From NCBI RefSeq assembly GCF_003148495.1, contig NZ_QGGH01000001.1, positions 640,347-704,346 on the forward strand: 64,000 nucleotides of DNA, given 5' to 3'. Positions 52,251 through 61,136 of this stretch are shown piece after piece. Position 1 is the stretch's first letter. The number at the start of each line of letters is the position of its first letter. The stretch comes from Mesorhizobium loti. GTDB taxonomy: Bacteria > Pseudomonadota > Alphaproteobacteria > Rhizobiales > Rhizobiaceae. The notes beneath the pieces are model-generated. The model was given only the letters and a program-made list of their open reading frames with translations, made no database searches and had not been told where the DNA came from. The translations under genes were made by a program, and so were the position numbers.

Positions 52251-54119
52251 TCAACGTGCGTCACGGACCGCGGCATGCAGGGCTTCGGTGAGCTGGCTCG
52301 TGGTGTCGCCGCCAACATGCAGGCGAAGGAAAAGCTCCATGCCCACCAGCCGCAGCCGCGATGGCTGGTCGCGCCTCGCCAGGTCGATGAGGTCGTCGAC
52401 CGAGGATGAAGACCACTTCATGGCGTCGCGCAGAAGACCACCGCGCAGCAGGCCCTGCGTGCCGGCGGTGAAGGTGCCAGACACCTCGAAACCGATCTTT
52501 CGGGCTTGGACATTCTGCGGCGGAATGTGTTTTTCCGCGACTCTCTTCAACAGCCACTTTCCTTGCTTCTGGCGGTATTTGTGCCGCCTCGGCAGGTGGA
52601 TGGCGAAGTCGATCAGCCGGTTTTCGAGAAACGGCACCCTGAGTTCGACGGACGCTGCCATGCTTAGCCGGTCATGCCTGTTCAGCAGGTCCTGCAGGTG
52701 CGAATACATGTCCTGGAGGCAACAGCCGAGGAAGGCACGGTCGCCGGGCGATGCCACCGGTTCCAGCCGGTCGAAGATCCTCGTTTGCAGAAAGTTCAGT
52801 TCCGGCGACAGCGCCCTGAGCACGACGTTGCGATCCCAGCTATGGGCGGAGCCGATCGATGTCCGGAAGGGCGCCTGGCGCTGGCGCTCGAACCTCAGGG
52901 CAAGCCGGCGCTTCGACCGAAACAGCCGCCCGGGCCACGACCAGGGCCGCCACAATCTCATGCTGGCCACCTGCCAGCCATAGCCGCCAAACAGTTCGTC
53001 GGCACCTTCGCCGGTAAGCAGCACCTTGACGCCGTCGGTCCGGCATTGCTCGGCAAGTGCCAGCAGGCCAACATGGCTCGCATGCCAGCCATCGCTTTCC
53101 AGGTGCCAGACGGCTCTTGGCCACAGTTCGAGAAAGCGGTCCTTGTCGACCGGCACCCTGTGCAGGGTCACGCCGGCGTGACGGGCGGTGCGTTCGGCAT
53201 CGTCGGCTTCGCTGTGGCCGACGCGCGGGTCGACGACATAGGCCGATATCTCGGGCCTGAACCGTTTCGCCAGCGTGGTGACGAGGCCGGAATCGACGCC
53301 ACCGCTGCAAGCCGCCGCGAGGCTGGTGTCGGCGATGCAGTGGAGTTCGACACTGTCCCGTATCAACGACTCCAGCGTTGCCATGTGCTCGGCGTCGGTG
53401 GCCCTGTCGCCCGCGATGCGGGCCGCGTCGAGGACGTCGAGGACGTGCCAGAAGCAGCGTTTCTCGATGCCGGCATCGCTGATCTTCCACAGGCCTGCCG
53501 GCGGCAGCCGCTCAATTCCCTGGAACAGGCTGAAGCTCGAGTCGCGGCTCTGCCAGGCGAGGCGCAAGGTGATCTCGCGGGCATCGACGTCGCGCGCAAC
53601 GCCATCGCAGGTCAGGATCGCCTTGTCCTCGGAGGCGAACAGGATCCGGTCGCCCGTCTCGGCCACCGACATCGGCTTGATGCCGAGGCGGTCGCGCGCA
53701 AGCCACAAGGCGCCGGTCCGCGCGTCGAAATAGGCCAGGGAAAACATGCCGTCGAACAGCAGAATGGCCTTGTCCGGGCCCCAGTGGTGCAAGGCCTCGA
53801 GAACCACCTCGGTGTCGGAGACTGTTCGAAAGACCCGGCCTTCCGCTTGCAGCGCGTCGCGCAGGAACCGGTAATTGTAGACCTCGCCATTGTAGACCAG
53901 CACGCCCTGGCCGCAGGCGGTGAGCATCGGCTCGCGCGCCGCGGCCGAGAGATCGATGATCGAGAGCCGCCGGTGCCCCAGGGCGAGCCTTCTGTCGTTC
54001 CATGTGGCATGGTCGTCGGGACCACGGTGCACGAGCGCCTGCATCATGCGGCCAACGTCGGCGAGGTCGCCGCCGGCGATCGGGTTCCGCTTGCGCCAGA
54101 CCCCGGCTATGCCGCACAT
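52251..54119 (-). CDS. Asparagine synthetase (glutamine-hydrolysing) family protein
   Basis: An N-terminal class II glutaminase domain begins MCGIAGVWRK, with Cys2 as nucleophile, and has VHRGPDD and YNGEVYNYRFLRDAL. The synthetase domain has the pyrophosphate loop AACSGGVDSGLVTTLA, then LLTGEGADELFGGYGW and MAASVELRVPFLENRLIDF. At 622 residues it fits the AsnB group, many of which modify peptidoglycan, glycans or secondary metabolites rather than free aspartate. Its place between fliQ and flhA is unusual. Confidence 0.9.
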   Translation of the reverse strand: MCGIAGVWRKRNPIAGGDLADVGRMMQALVHRGPDDHATWNDRRLALGHRRLSIIDLSAAAREPMLTACGQGVLVYNGEVYNYRFLRDALQAEGRVFRTVSDTEVVLEALHHWGPDKAILLFDGMFSLAYFDARTGALWLARDRLGIKPMSVAETGDRILFASEDKAILTCDGVARDVDAREITLRLAWQSRDSSFSLFQGIERLPPAGLWKISDAGIEKRCFWHVLDVLDAARIAGDRATDAEHMATLESLIRDSVELHCIADTSLAAACSGGVDSGLVTTLAKRFRPEISAYVVDPRVGHSEADDAERTARHAGVTLHRVPVDKDRFLELWPRAVWHLESDGWHASHVGLLALAEQCRTDGVKVLLTGEGADELFGGYGWQVASMRLWRPWSWPGRLFRSKRRLALRFERQRQAPFRTSIGSAHSWDRNVVLRALSPELNFLQTRIFDRLEPVASPGDRAFLGCCLQDMYSHLQDLLNRHDRLSMAASVELRVPFLENRLIDFAIHLPRRHKYRQKQGKWLLKRVAEKHIPPQNVQARKIGFEVSGTFTAGTQGLLRGGLLRDAMKWSSSSVDDLIDLARRDQPSRLRLVGMELFLRLHVGGDTTSQLTEALHAAVRDAR

Positions 54120-54275
54120 GGTCCGGTCGATCTGGCCTGGTTCATGGGCTTCCGCGAAGACATCGATGCAAATGCGGTGACATCAGACCAGCGACTGCCT
54201 TGCCGGATGGCACGATGGCAATCTAACCGGAAGCCAGCAGCCTGCAAGCGGTGCCAGCGTTTTCGCAAGCGCGCT

Positions 54276-54542
54276 TCAGAACCCGTTCTGGATGCGCTCG
54301 AAGATGACGTTGGTGAAGGCCGATATCTGGCTGCCGATGAAGGGGCCGGTCAGCGCCACCACCAGCATGATGGCGACGATCTTCGGCACGAAGGTCAAGG
54401 TGATCTCCTGGACCTGCGTCAGCGCCTGGATGAGGGCGATGCCGATGCCGACCACCATGGCGACCAGCACCACCGGTGCGGACGCGGTGAGCACCGTCCA
54501 CACCGCGTACTGGACGATGTCGAGAGCGTCGGCCTCGTTCAT
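54276..54542 (-). CDS. fliQ: Flagellar export gate protein FliQ
   Basis: An 88-residue protein with two transmembrane helices (VWTVLTASAPVVLVAMVVGI and IVAIMLVVALTGPFIGSQI), with IALIQALTQVQEITLTFVPK between them, the FliQ signature. It begins 24 bases after flgD stops and is the last gene of the upstream flagellar operon before the asparagine synthetase gene. Confidence 0.95.
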   Translation of the reverse strand: MNEADALDIVQYAVWTVLTASAPVVLVAMVVGIGIALIQALTQVQEITLTFVPKIVAIMLVVALTGPFIGSQISAFTNVIFERIQNGF

Positions 54543-54566
54543 GGGACTGGCTCTCTGTCGAAAGCG

Positions 54567-54974
54567 TCAGCTCGCTGCCTTGACCGAGACGCCCGGGCCG
54601 ACCGCGACTTCGGTGCCGTTCTGCAGCACGGCGATCAGGCCGCTACTGGCGAGGCGCACCGACGCCACCGTGCCCGTCGTCTTGCCGTCGGCGGAAGTTA
54701 TCGAGCGCCCGATCAGTGCGTCGGCCTGCGACAGTGCCGAGGACTGCATGATCTGGCCGAGCTTGGTGTTGGTCTGCACCGATTGCTCGACCTGCGAGAA
54801 GGTGGCGAGCTGGGCGACATACTGCGTCGAATCCATCGGCTTGGTCGGATCCTGGTTCTTCATCTCGGCGATCAGAAGCTTCAGGAAGGACTGGTAGTCG
54901 ACCGCTGTCTTCGAAGTCGACGCGGTGGCCTGGTTGGCGCCGTTCGGTATCGTCGTCGTCATGTCCACGTTCAT
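54567..54974 (-). CDS. flgD: Flagellar hook assembly protein FlgD
   Basis: The hook-capping scaffold. Only the conserved N-terminal FlgD part and a short tail are present: YQSFLKLLIAEMKNQDPTKP and DSTQYVAQLATFSQVEQSVQ. At 135 residues it is a short version, usual in Rhizobiales. Its ATG shares a base with the FlbT stop (TGATG). Confidence 0.94.
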   Translation of the reverse strand: MNVDMTTTIPNGANQATASTSKTAVDYQSFLKLLIAEMKNQDPTKPMDSTQYVAQLATFSQVEQSVQTNTKLGQIMQSSALSQADALIGRSITSADGKTTGTVASVRLASSGLIAVLQNGTEVAVGPGVSVKAAS

Positions 54975-55417
54975 CAGTATCGTGCTCCCACAGCCAGCGG
55001 GCGCTCGGCACCCGGAACGTCGTCATTGCCACCCAACGCGCGGCGTTCGAGCGGATAAAGCGCGCGAATTGCCTTCAGCGCCTCGTAGATATGGTCCTCG
55101 CCGACCATGCGGTCGATCTGTTTCAGCGCAGCGCAGATCTGGGTGTCCTCGAAGCTTGCCAGCAGCAGCGGCAGCGAACGGCGGAACATGTCGCGCGCCC
55201 CAGCCGCGCCGGCCGGGTTCATCAGCATGACCTGCAGGATGAAATACAGCTGTTTGAGCGGTGTCGAGGCGTCGTCGGCCTGGATCACGTGGCTTTCGAG
55301 CAGGAACTGAACGTCGTTCATCAATTCGACGGTGACTTTTCGGTCGACCCGGATGACGGCGCCGTTGATGTAGATCTTCTCGTTCGGCTTCAGCGATATC
55401 TTCAGCGTGTTAGTCAT
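54974..55417 (-). CDS. flbT: Flagellin synthesis repressor FlbT
   Basis: Controls flagellin mRNA stability or translation in alphaproteobacteria. Typical parts: ISLKPNEKIYINGAVIRVDR, MNDVQFLLESHVIQADDAST and LKQLYFILQVMLMNPAGAA. It has 147 residues. It overlaps flaF by 4 bases (ATGA). Confidence 0.95.
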   Translation of the reverse strand: MTNTLKISLKPNEKIYINGAVIRVDRKVTVELMNDVQFLLESHVIQADDASTPLKQLYFILQVMLMNPAGAAGARDMFRRSLPLLLASFEDTQICAALKQIDRMVGEDHIYEALKAIRALYPLERRALGGNDDVPGAERPLAVGARY

Positions 55418-55761
55418 TGAATGCCGTCCCTAATAATCTGGGACACCTCGATCAGCCCTTCGAAGTTGTTGGTGCGACCCTGGCGAATGTCTTCCGCCTC
55501 GCGCAGCAACCACAGGCCGATGGAAATGAGGTTGGCGCGCAGCTCCTTGGGCAGGGCGTTGTCGCTGGAACCGAGATCCTCGACGAAGGCGGTCCAGACG
55601 CGGTTGGTGAAATGAAGCGCCTCGATCGCCTCCATCGAACCGTGGCCGGCCGCCGCCGCCGCCGCCAGCATGTCGATCGAGCGGGTCAGGAGTTCCCGCT
55701 CGCGGTCCTTCGCGTCGGCAACGGAGGTGCTCTGGATGTCGGCGTAGGAGAATTGGTACAT
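55414..55761 (-). CDS. flaF: Flagellar biosynthesis regulator FlaF
   Basis: Acts with FlbT in coupling flagellin production to hook completion. A 115-residue helical protein beginning MYQFSYADIQSTSVADAKDR, with LWLLREAEDIRQGRTNNFEG near the end. It lies directly downstream of flgL and upstream of flbT, the standard alphaproteobacterial order. Confidence 0.95.
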   Translation of the reverse strand: MYQFSYADIQSTSVADAKDRERELLTRSIDMLAAAAAAGHGSMEAIEALHFTNRVWTAFVEDLGSSDNALPKELRANLISIGLWLLREAEDIRQGRTNNFEGLIEVSQIIRDGIQ

Positions 55762-55792
55762 CGTTGGGGCTCTACCGTTCCGTTAAGCGTTG

Positions 55793-56836
55793 TCAGGTCA
55801 GGTAATTCAACAGGCTGAGCTGCTGAAGGCGTGCGGTCAGCGCAAAAGACGTTTCGATGTGTTGGGTCAGGTCGGCGACGCGGGTCGCGGCTTCGGCCGG
55901 ATCGACGCCTTCCAGATCGAGAATGTGCCTTTCGAAGAGGTCGACCTGCGTTTTCATCCGGTCGTTTGCATCGGAAACCCGCTTCTGGACGATACCGGTC
56001 TCGGATTGAATCTGGGCAATGCCGCTCAGCGCTTCGCCGACCAGCAACGTGGAGCGGCTGACGACAGTGTTCTTCGCGGCCTGGCTGATGTTGCTGGACA
56101 TCAGGCTGGCGACCATGGCTGCCGCCATTGCGAGCTTCTGGATGCCATCGCTGTTGGCGCTGGTCGAGGTCGGGGTGGTCTCGTTGAGGGCGATGCGGCT
56201 GACGATCTGTTGGTCGGTGGCGTTCGACCAGTTGCCTTGCCAGCCCGCGCCCGTGAACTGCGGCGCGACATCATTCGTGATGAAATCGTCCATCTGGGCA
56301 GCCGTGATGTTGGCCGCGGCCGGGTCGTCCTGGGTGAAGCCGAAATTGGCGACGAAAGCGGCGTCGAATGCCGCCTTGGCCGGAGAGCCGGCAGCCATGA
56401 AGTCGTTGATCGGCTTGACGTCGGTGTTGGTGCCGGCGAACAGATATTCGCCGTTGACGCTGGTGTTGAGGATCGATGTCAGCTGCTGGATGGTTGCCTT
56501 GCCGGAGTCCCGGGTGAGACTGTTGGAAGAATCGCTTGATGAGGCGGTGGTCAGGCTGGACAGCAAGGTCTGCGCGGCGCCGGAGAGCTGTCCAAGCGAG
56601 GTCTGCGTCGAGGAGAGCCGGGCGCCGACCAGGCCGTTGGAATCGATGATGACGTTGAGCCGGTCAAGATCGCGCTGGAAGGTGACGGCCTGGGTGGTGC
56701 GCCCACCGAGAGCCAGACCGACGTCGGCGACCCGGCCCGTCGAGGATTCTTTCGTGGCTTTGACGAGTTCGGCCTGCATGCGCATCTGCTGGGAGCGCAT
56801 GGCATTCGAGATGGCGGCCGACGAGACTGAAGTCAT
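55793..56836 (-). CDS. flgL: Hook-filament junction protein FlgL
   Basis: A flagellin-like secreted junction protein: N-terminal helix AMRSQQMRMQAELVKATKES, C-terminal helix FERHILDLEGVDPAEAATRV with LQQLSLLNYLT. The middle region is variable. It has 347 residues and follows flgK by 4 bases, forming a coupled hook-junction pair. Confidence 0.94.
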   Translation of the reverse strand: MTSVSSAAISNAMRSQQMRMQAELVKATKESSTGRVADVGLALGGRTTQAVTFQRDLDRLNVIIDSNGLVGARLSSTQTSLGQLSGAAQTLLSSLTTASSSDSSNSLTRDSGKATIQQLTSILNTSVNGEYLFAGTNTDVKPINDFMAAGSPAKAAFDAAFVANFGFTQDDPAAANITAAQMDDFITNDVAPQFTGAGWQGNWSNATDQQIVSRIALNETTPTSTSANSDGIQKLAMAAAMVASLMSSNISQAAKNTVVSRSTLLVGEALSGIAQIQSETGIVQKRVSDANDRMKTQVDLFERHILDLEGVDPAEAATRVADLTQHIETSFALTARLQQLSLLNYLT

Positions 56837-56840
56837 GGAA

Positions 56841-58295
56841 TTATCCCACCGCGTTGAGCAAGGCCGTCATCATGTCGTCGACGGTTTTCATCATCCGGGC
56901 CGATGCCTGATAGGTGTGTTCGAGGTCGAGCAGCAGCGACATTTCCTGGTCGACATTGACGCCGGTCGCGTTGGACAGCGCCTCGGCGCTGCGCGATGCC
57001 AGTGCTTCCTTGGCGTCGGAGGCGGTCGAAGCCTGCTGGCGCACGCCCTCGAGCCAGCCGATCGAATTGGCCGCGTAGTCGGAAACGCTGGACGTCGCCG
57101 AAACCCCGGCGGCGGGGTCGAAAGTCATCGGCTGGTCGAGCCGGTCGCCATAGGCAACCAGAAGGATGGAATAGGATGCGCCGCCGCCGGTGTTGGCGAC
57201 ATAGGCGGCACCATTGGCGCCGCCGTCGCGCAGCAGCGTCGGATTGCCGCCGCTGCTCGGGTCCATCGCCGCATTGACGCTGATGGACGCGGCAAGGCCG
57301 TTGACCAGCGTGCCCGCGGCCGGGATGGCCGGCGCCCCCGACCAGGTGAACAGGCCGGCGGCATTGGGCATCGAAGGTGCGGTCTCGGCAAAGGCGGTGA
57401 TCAGGCCGCGCGCGGTCTCGTCGAGCTGGCTCTGCATCGTCGAGGCGACGCCGTCGCGCAATTGCAGCAGGCCGGCAAGCGTGCCGCTGGCGCTGGTGTT
57501 GCCGCCGGCTCCCGCCGAGATCGGCACATTGTCGATGTAGACGGCATTGCCGGCCGCACCCGCGGTGTAGCCGGCGGATGCCGCGAAGGTGACCGTGCGC
57601 GGTATCGTCTCGAACAATGTCGTGCCGTCGCCGGTGGTGATGACCATGTCATTGTCGCCACGCGTGAAGGTCGACACCGGGACATAGTTCGAAATCTTCT
57701 TCAAAAGCGCGTCGCGCTGGTCGAGCGCGTCGGAAACGTCGGTGCCGGAACGGGTTCCGGACATGACCGCCGTGTTGGCATCCTGGAATTGGCTGAGCAG
57801 CGAGTTCAGGTCGTCGACGGCCGTGGCGATCTGGCCGTCGGTCTGGGTGCGGAAATCCTGGACGGCCTTGGAGCCCTCATTCAGCGAGCGCACGACCTGC
57901 TTGGCCGCGTCTATGACGGAGGCGCCGAGGTTCTGGTTGGACGGCGAGGTGGCGTAGAGCTGCAGAGCCTTCTGCAGGTCGGCAATCGCGGTCGAGGGCG
58001 AGGACGCATTGTCGACGCCATTGACCGCAACGCCCAGCTGATCCATGCCCCTGTAGAGGGCGTTCTGGCCGCTCCAGGCCGACAGCGCGCCGAGGTTCTG
58101 GCGGAACAGTAGGTCGTTGGTGGCGCGCTGGATATCAACCGAACGCGCGCCCGGCGCCGTGCTGGTGACGACGGCCTGACGGCGCGAATAGTCCGGGTTG
58201 GAGGCGTCGGCGACGTTGCGCGAGACGACGCTGGTCTGTCGCGCGGTGTTCATAAGCGCCGACTGGGCGATACTCAATGCGGTAGACAGTGACAT
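56841..58295 (-). CDS. flgK: Hook-filament junction protein FlgK
   Basis: The first junction protein. N terminus MSLSTALSIAQSALMNTARQ with VVSRNVADASNPDYSRRQA, and C terminus with DQEMSLLLDLEHTYQASARM and MKTVDDMMTALLNAVG, typical of FlgK. It has 484 residues. It lies between flgE and flgL in one operon. Confidence 0.95.
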   Translation of the reverse strand: MSLSTALSIAQSALMNTARQTSVVSRNVADASNPDYSRRQAVVTSTAPGARSVDIQRATNDLLFRQNLGALSAWSGQNALYRGMDQLGVAVNGVDNASSPSTAIADLQKALQLYATSPSNQNLGASVIDAAKQVVRSLNEGSKAVQDFRTQTDGQIATAVDDLNSLLSQFQDANTAVMSGTRSGTDVSDALDQRDALLKKISNYVPVSTFTRGDNDMVITTGDGTTLFETIPRTVTFAASAGYTAGAAGNAVYIDNVPISAGAGGNTSASGTLAGLLQLRDGVASTMQSQLDETARGLITAFAETAPSMPNAAGLFTWSGAPAIPAAGTLVNGLAASISVNAAMDPSSGGNPTLLRDGGANGAAYVANTGGGASYSILLVAYGDRLDQPMTFDPAAGVSATSSVSDYAANSIGWLEGVRQQASTASDAKEALASRSAEALSNATGVNVDQEMSLLLDLEHTYQASARMMKTVDDMMTALLNAVG

Positions 58296-58322
58296 GCGGG
58301 TCTTTCGCGGGCGGCGCCCGTT

Positions 58323-59579
58323 TTATCGCTTCAGGTTGACAAGGACGTCCATCAGATCGGAACCGGTCTGGAAGACTTTCGAATTGGCGGTGTAGCTGCG
58401 CTGCGCCGCGATCATGTTGGTCAGTTCTTCGGCGATATCGACGTTGGAATTCTCGAGCGCGCCGGAGATGATGGAGCCGAGCTTGCCTTCATTGGCAAAG
58501 CCGACGCGGACCGCGCCGGATTCGGTGCCCTGCGAGTAGACGTTGCCGGGCAGCGCAGTGAGCTGGTCCGGGCTCTGCACGTCGGCCAGCGGAATCTTGT
58601 AGAGCGGCTTGGTGGAACCGTCCTTGTACTGCGCGTAGATGGTGCCGTCCTTGCTGATCTGGACCTTGTCGATGGTGCTCGGCGCGTTGCCGTTGACCTG
58701 GGCGTCGGAAACGGTGAAGCCGGCGCCGAGCTGGGTCAGCGCCGACAGATCGAGCGTAAAGGCGGCGCCATTGGGCACGGTCAGGCCGACGCTGTCGACG
58801 GCGCCGGTGAGCTTGCCAGTGGTGGTGTCGAAAGTCAGGTTGGCCGAGCCCAGCGCGCCGCCGGTGTAGGGGAACGCTGTTCCGGGCGTGGCCTGCGACT
58901 GGTCGAAGACCGCGACCTGCCAGGTGCCGGCGCCTGTGTTGGTGAAATAGACGTCGAGCAGCTTCTTGTTGCCGAGGTTGTCATAGGCAACCATCGAGGA
59001 TTTCGAGGTGTACTGTGCGCCGACAGCATTGGTGGTGGGCAGATTAGCGGCAGCGACCGGTGTCGCGCCTGCCGGCAGGTTGCCGGCATAGCTACCCTCG
59101 GTGCTCGGTGTTGCGGTCATGCCCTGATCGGAGATGACAACCGGGACCAATCCTTCGAAGCCGTTGACCGTCGCCGCCGGCACGCCATTGTCGTAGCTAT
59201 AGGCCATCAGCTGGAAGCCGGCCGAGTTGACCAGCCTGCCCTGTCCATCGGGAACGAAGGCGCCGGCGCGGGTCAGGTAGGGCGTGCCGCTTGGATCCTG
59301 AACGACAAAGAAGCCATCGCCGCTGACGGCAAGATCGGAGACCGAGGTCGTGTACTGAAGGACGCCCGGATCGCTGACCGCCTGACGGATCGTCGTGGTG
59401 ACGCCGCCGGAATTGTAGGCACCACCCGTCGACGGCATGACCAGCGTCGAGAATTCGGCGGAGGATCGCTTGTAACCGGTGGTGTCGGAATTGGCGATGT
59501 TGTCGGCGACCGTCGATAGGCGGTTTGCCTGCGCGTTCATGCCGGAAACGCCGGTCCGCATCATTCCATAGAGGCTCAT
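58323..59579 (-). CDS. flgE: Flagellar hook protein FlgE
   Basis: Builds the hook. The rod-hook N-terminal domain reads SLYGMMRTGVSGMNAQANRL and ADNIANSDTTGYKRSSAEFS; the C-terminal one reads NVDIAEELTNMIAAQRSYTA and FQTGSDLMDVLVNLKR. It has 418 residues, the usual rhizobial length. Rem, the upstream regulator, lies 79 bases before it on the same strand. Confidence 0.96.
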   Translation of the reverse strand: MSLYGMMRTGVSGMNAQANRLSTVADNIANSDTTGYKRSSAEFSTLVMPSTGGAYNSGGVTTTIRQAVSDPGVLQYTTSVSDLAVSGDGFFVVQDPSGTPYLTRAGAFVPDGQGRLVNSAGFQLMAYSYDNGVPAATVNGFEGLVPVVISDQGMTATPSTEGSYAGNLPAGATPVAAANLPTTNAVGAQYTSKSSMVAYDNLGNKKLLDVYFTNTGAGTWQVAVFDQSQATPGTAFPYTGGALGSANLTFDTTTGKLTGAVDSVGLTVPNGAAFTLDLSALTQLGAGFTVSDAQVNGNAPSTIDKVQISKDGTIYAQYKDGSTKPLYKIPLADVQSPDQLTALPGNVYSQGTESGAVRVGFANEGKLGSIISGALENSNVDIAEELTNMIAAQRSYTANSKVFQTGSDLMDVLVNLKR

Positions 59580-59658
59580 CGAAACGTCTCCGCTGTGTCC
59601 ATGCCACTGGCAACGAGGCTACGCGTGTTTTCTTGCGCGAGGCTGGCGCGGCGCTGCA

Positions 59659-60327
59659 TCAGAAGACGAGCCGGTAGCCGAGGAAACGCTTGGAATCGAT
59701 CGGGTCGGTACCCAGCTTTTCGCGCAGCTTCTTGCGCAGTTTGCTGATGTGGCTTTCCACCACGTTCTCCTCGACCTCTTCGTCGAAGATGCCGTAGATG
59801 GCGTTGAAAACCTGGGTCTTGGTGACGCGACGCCCGCGATTGCTTGCCAGATATTCGAGGATGCGGCGCTCCCGGCGCGGCAAGGGCAAAGGCTGACCGT
59901 CGATCTCGGGGTCGCGGCCGTCCATGAAGATGCGCATGGCGCCGATCTCGGTGTAGGCGACATCTTCCTGGGCGCGGCGGCGGATAGCGGTGATGCGGGC
60001 CAGGATCTCTCTGATATGGACGGGCTTGCGAATGACGTCATCGACGCCACTCTCGAACAACCGCAGCGTGTTCTCCAGGGAGTGCTGTTCGCTGAGCGCA
60101 ATGACCGGAGCGCCGGTGCGGTCGCGGATCTGGCGGGGAGAGATGGAGCCTTCGCGGCAGTCGCCGATGAGGAAGGCCCGGACCGAGCGCAGATCGGTGT
60201 CGGCGGCCGAGTTCACCCACTCACCGAATTCGCCGGACGCAAAGCCTGCACAGGCGATGCCCTCACGATCGAAAAGTGAATTGTATCCCTCTGTTACGAG
60301 CTCGCGCTCGTCAACGATTACAATCAT
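59659..60327 (-). CDS. rem: Motility regulator Rem, OmpR-type
   Basis: Class II activator of motility genes known from Sinorhizobium. A receiver-like domain (residues 1-115: [37 protein letters not shown]) with only a partial acidic pocket, and a C-terminal winged helix ([40 protein letters not shown]). The 222 residues and place upstream of flgE match. In Sinorhizobium it is under VisNR control. Three GGTTGCA half sites lie 115-195 bases upstream. Confidence 0.9.
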   Translation of the reverse strand: MIVIVDERELVTEGYNSLFDREGIACAGFASGEFGEWVNSAADTDLRSVRAFLIGDCREGSISPRQIRDRTGAPVIALSEQHSLENTLRLFESGVDDVIRKPVHIREILARITAIRRRAQEDVAYTEIGAMRIFMDGRDPEIDGQPLPLPRRERRILEYLASNRGRRVTKTQVFNAIYGIFDEEVEENVVESHISKLRKKLREKLGTDPIDSKRFLGYRLVF

Positions 60328-60442
60328 CGGCCCGCCTCCGAATCAAATCATTTGCCCCGTGAAGAGAGGCGTATCCGCTGGCGAGAATCCTGAACAACCG
60401 TCATTTCTTGTAGCTAGTTTCTTGGGAGTCTGGAATCGCACC

Positions 60443-60521
60443 GGTTGCATTAGCGTGCAACCAGATATGCTTTCGGCGGCAAGATCTGACCAAGTCAAAA
60501 GGACAAATCAAGGTTGCACGC
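60443..60521. promoter_or_regulatory. GGTTGCA inverted repeats upstream of rem
   Basis: GGTTGCA-TTAGCG-TGCAACC (60443-60462) is a perfect 7-bp inverted repeat. GGTTGCACGC at 60512-60521 is the exact complement of GCGTGCAACC at 60453-60462. The sites lie in the only sizeable gap before rem and could be the binding site of its activator. Confidence 0.5.
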
Positions 60522-60548
60522 TTGGCTTATTAGAAGCGGAAAATACGC

Positions 60549-61136
60549 TTATGGGTTGCAGAAACCGCGCGCGTTCGCGGTCCATTTTCCAAAGCCGGTG
60601 GCGACCATGTTGGCAATGACGCGGCAGACATAGATCTTCTGCGCCGGGTCGTTGTCGGGGCCGGCATGATAGCGGGCGACGGCCATCGACCAGGTCTCGT
60701 GGCGGGCATGGAGGCTGGCCAGGAAGCGCGCCGCGTAGTCGACGTTCTGGCGTGGGTCGAGCATGTCCTCAACGCTGCGAAAATGCGATGCGTGGTAGTG
60801 GTGGTTGATCTGCATGCAGCCCAGATCGATCAGCGTCTTGCCCTCGCGCCGGGCATTGGCGAAGGCGGCAAGGGCCTCGGCCCGGCTCCTCGGAAATACC
60901 GCTTTTCCTTCTATATTCAAGGCGTTGGGTTGAAGACTGCCCTTGTTGCCGGTCTCGGTCAAGCCAACGGCATAGAGGATGCCGGCGGGCACGCCATAGC
61001 GATCGGCGGCGCGCAGGATTTCCGGCTCGCAAGGGTTGGTCGCGGTCGCGCCAGCGCTTGCCGCGCTAGATAAAGATATCGCCGCCAGCGCGCTCGCGAG
61101 AAGGCGAAGTGCCGCGGCCGTAGTCCTGCGCGTCAT
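60549..61136 (-). CDS. Lytic transglycosylase-like protein of the flagellar cluster
   Basis: A signal peptide (ALRLLASALAAISLSSAASA) is followed by an SLT-like domain: AADRYGVPAGILYAVGLTET with the probable catalytic Glu, then LIDLGCMQINHHYHASHFRS and AARFLASLHARHETWSMAVA. It has 195 residues. It is the counterpart of the gene called orf38 in Sinorhizobium and may open peptidoglycan for rod growth, since FlgJ here lacks a muramidase domain. ATG 61136 is chosen, overlapping fliK by 71 bases. Confidence 0.85.
   Translation of the reverse strand: MTRRTTAAALRLLASALAAISLSSAASAGATATNPCEPEILRAADRYGVPAGILYAVGLTETGNKGSLQPNALNIEGKAVFPRSRAEALAAFANARREGKTLIDLGCMQINHHYHASHFRSVEDMLDPRQNVDYAARFLASLHARHETWSMAVARYHAGPDNDPAQKIYVCRVIANMVATGFGKWTANARGFCNP

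Noticed and set aside
54205..54230. TGGCAC near fliQ, considered as a sigma-54 promoter
   Set aside because: The required TTGC element at the right distance is missing (GATGGCAATC follows), and it lies downstream of fliQ rather than before a gene that would need it.
52674..55058. A 794-codon plus-strand frame opposite the asparagine synthetase and flagellar genes
   Set aside because: It runs across several well-supported minus-strand genes and has no recognisable domain or ribosome site.
56019..58112. A 697-codon plus-strand frame opposite flgL and flgK
   Set aside because: Complement of two intact flagellar genes; no independent support.
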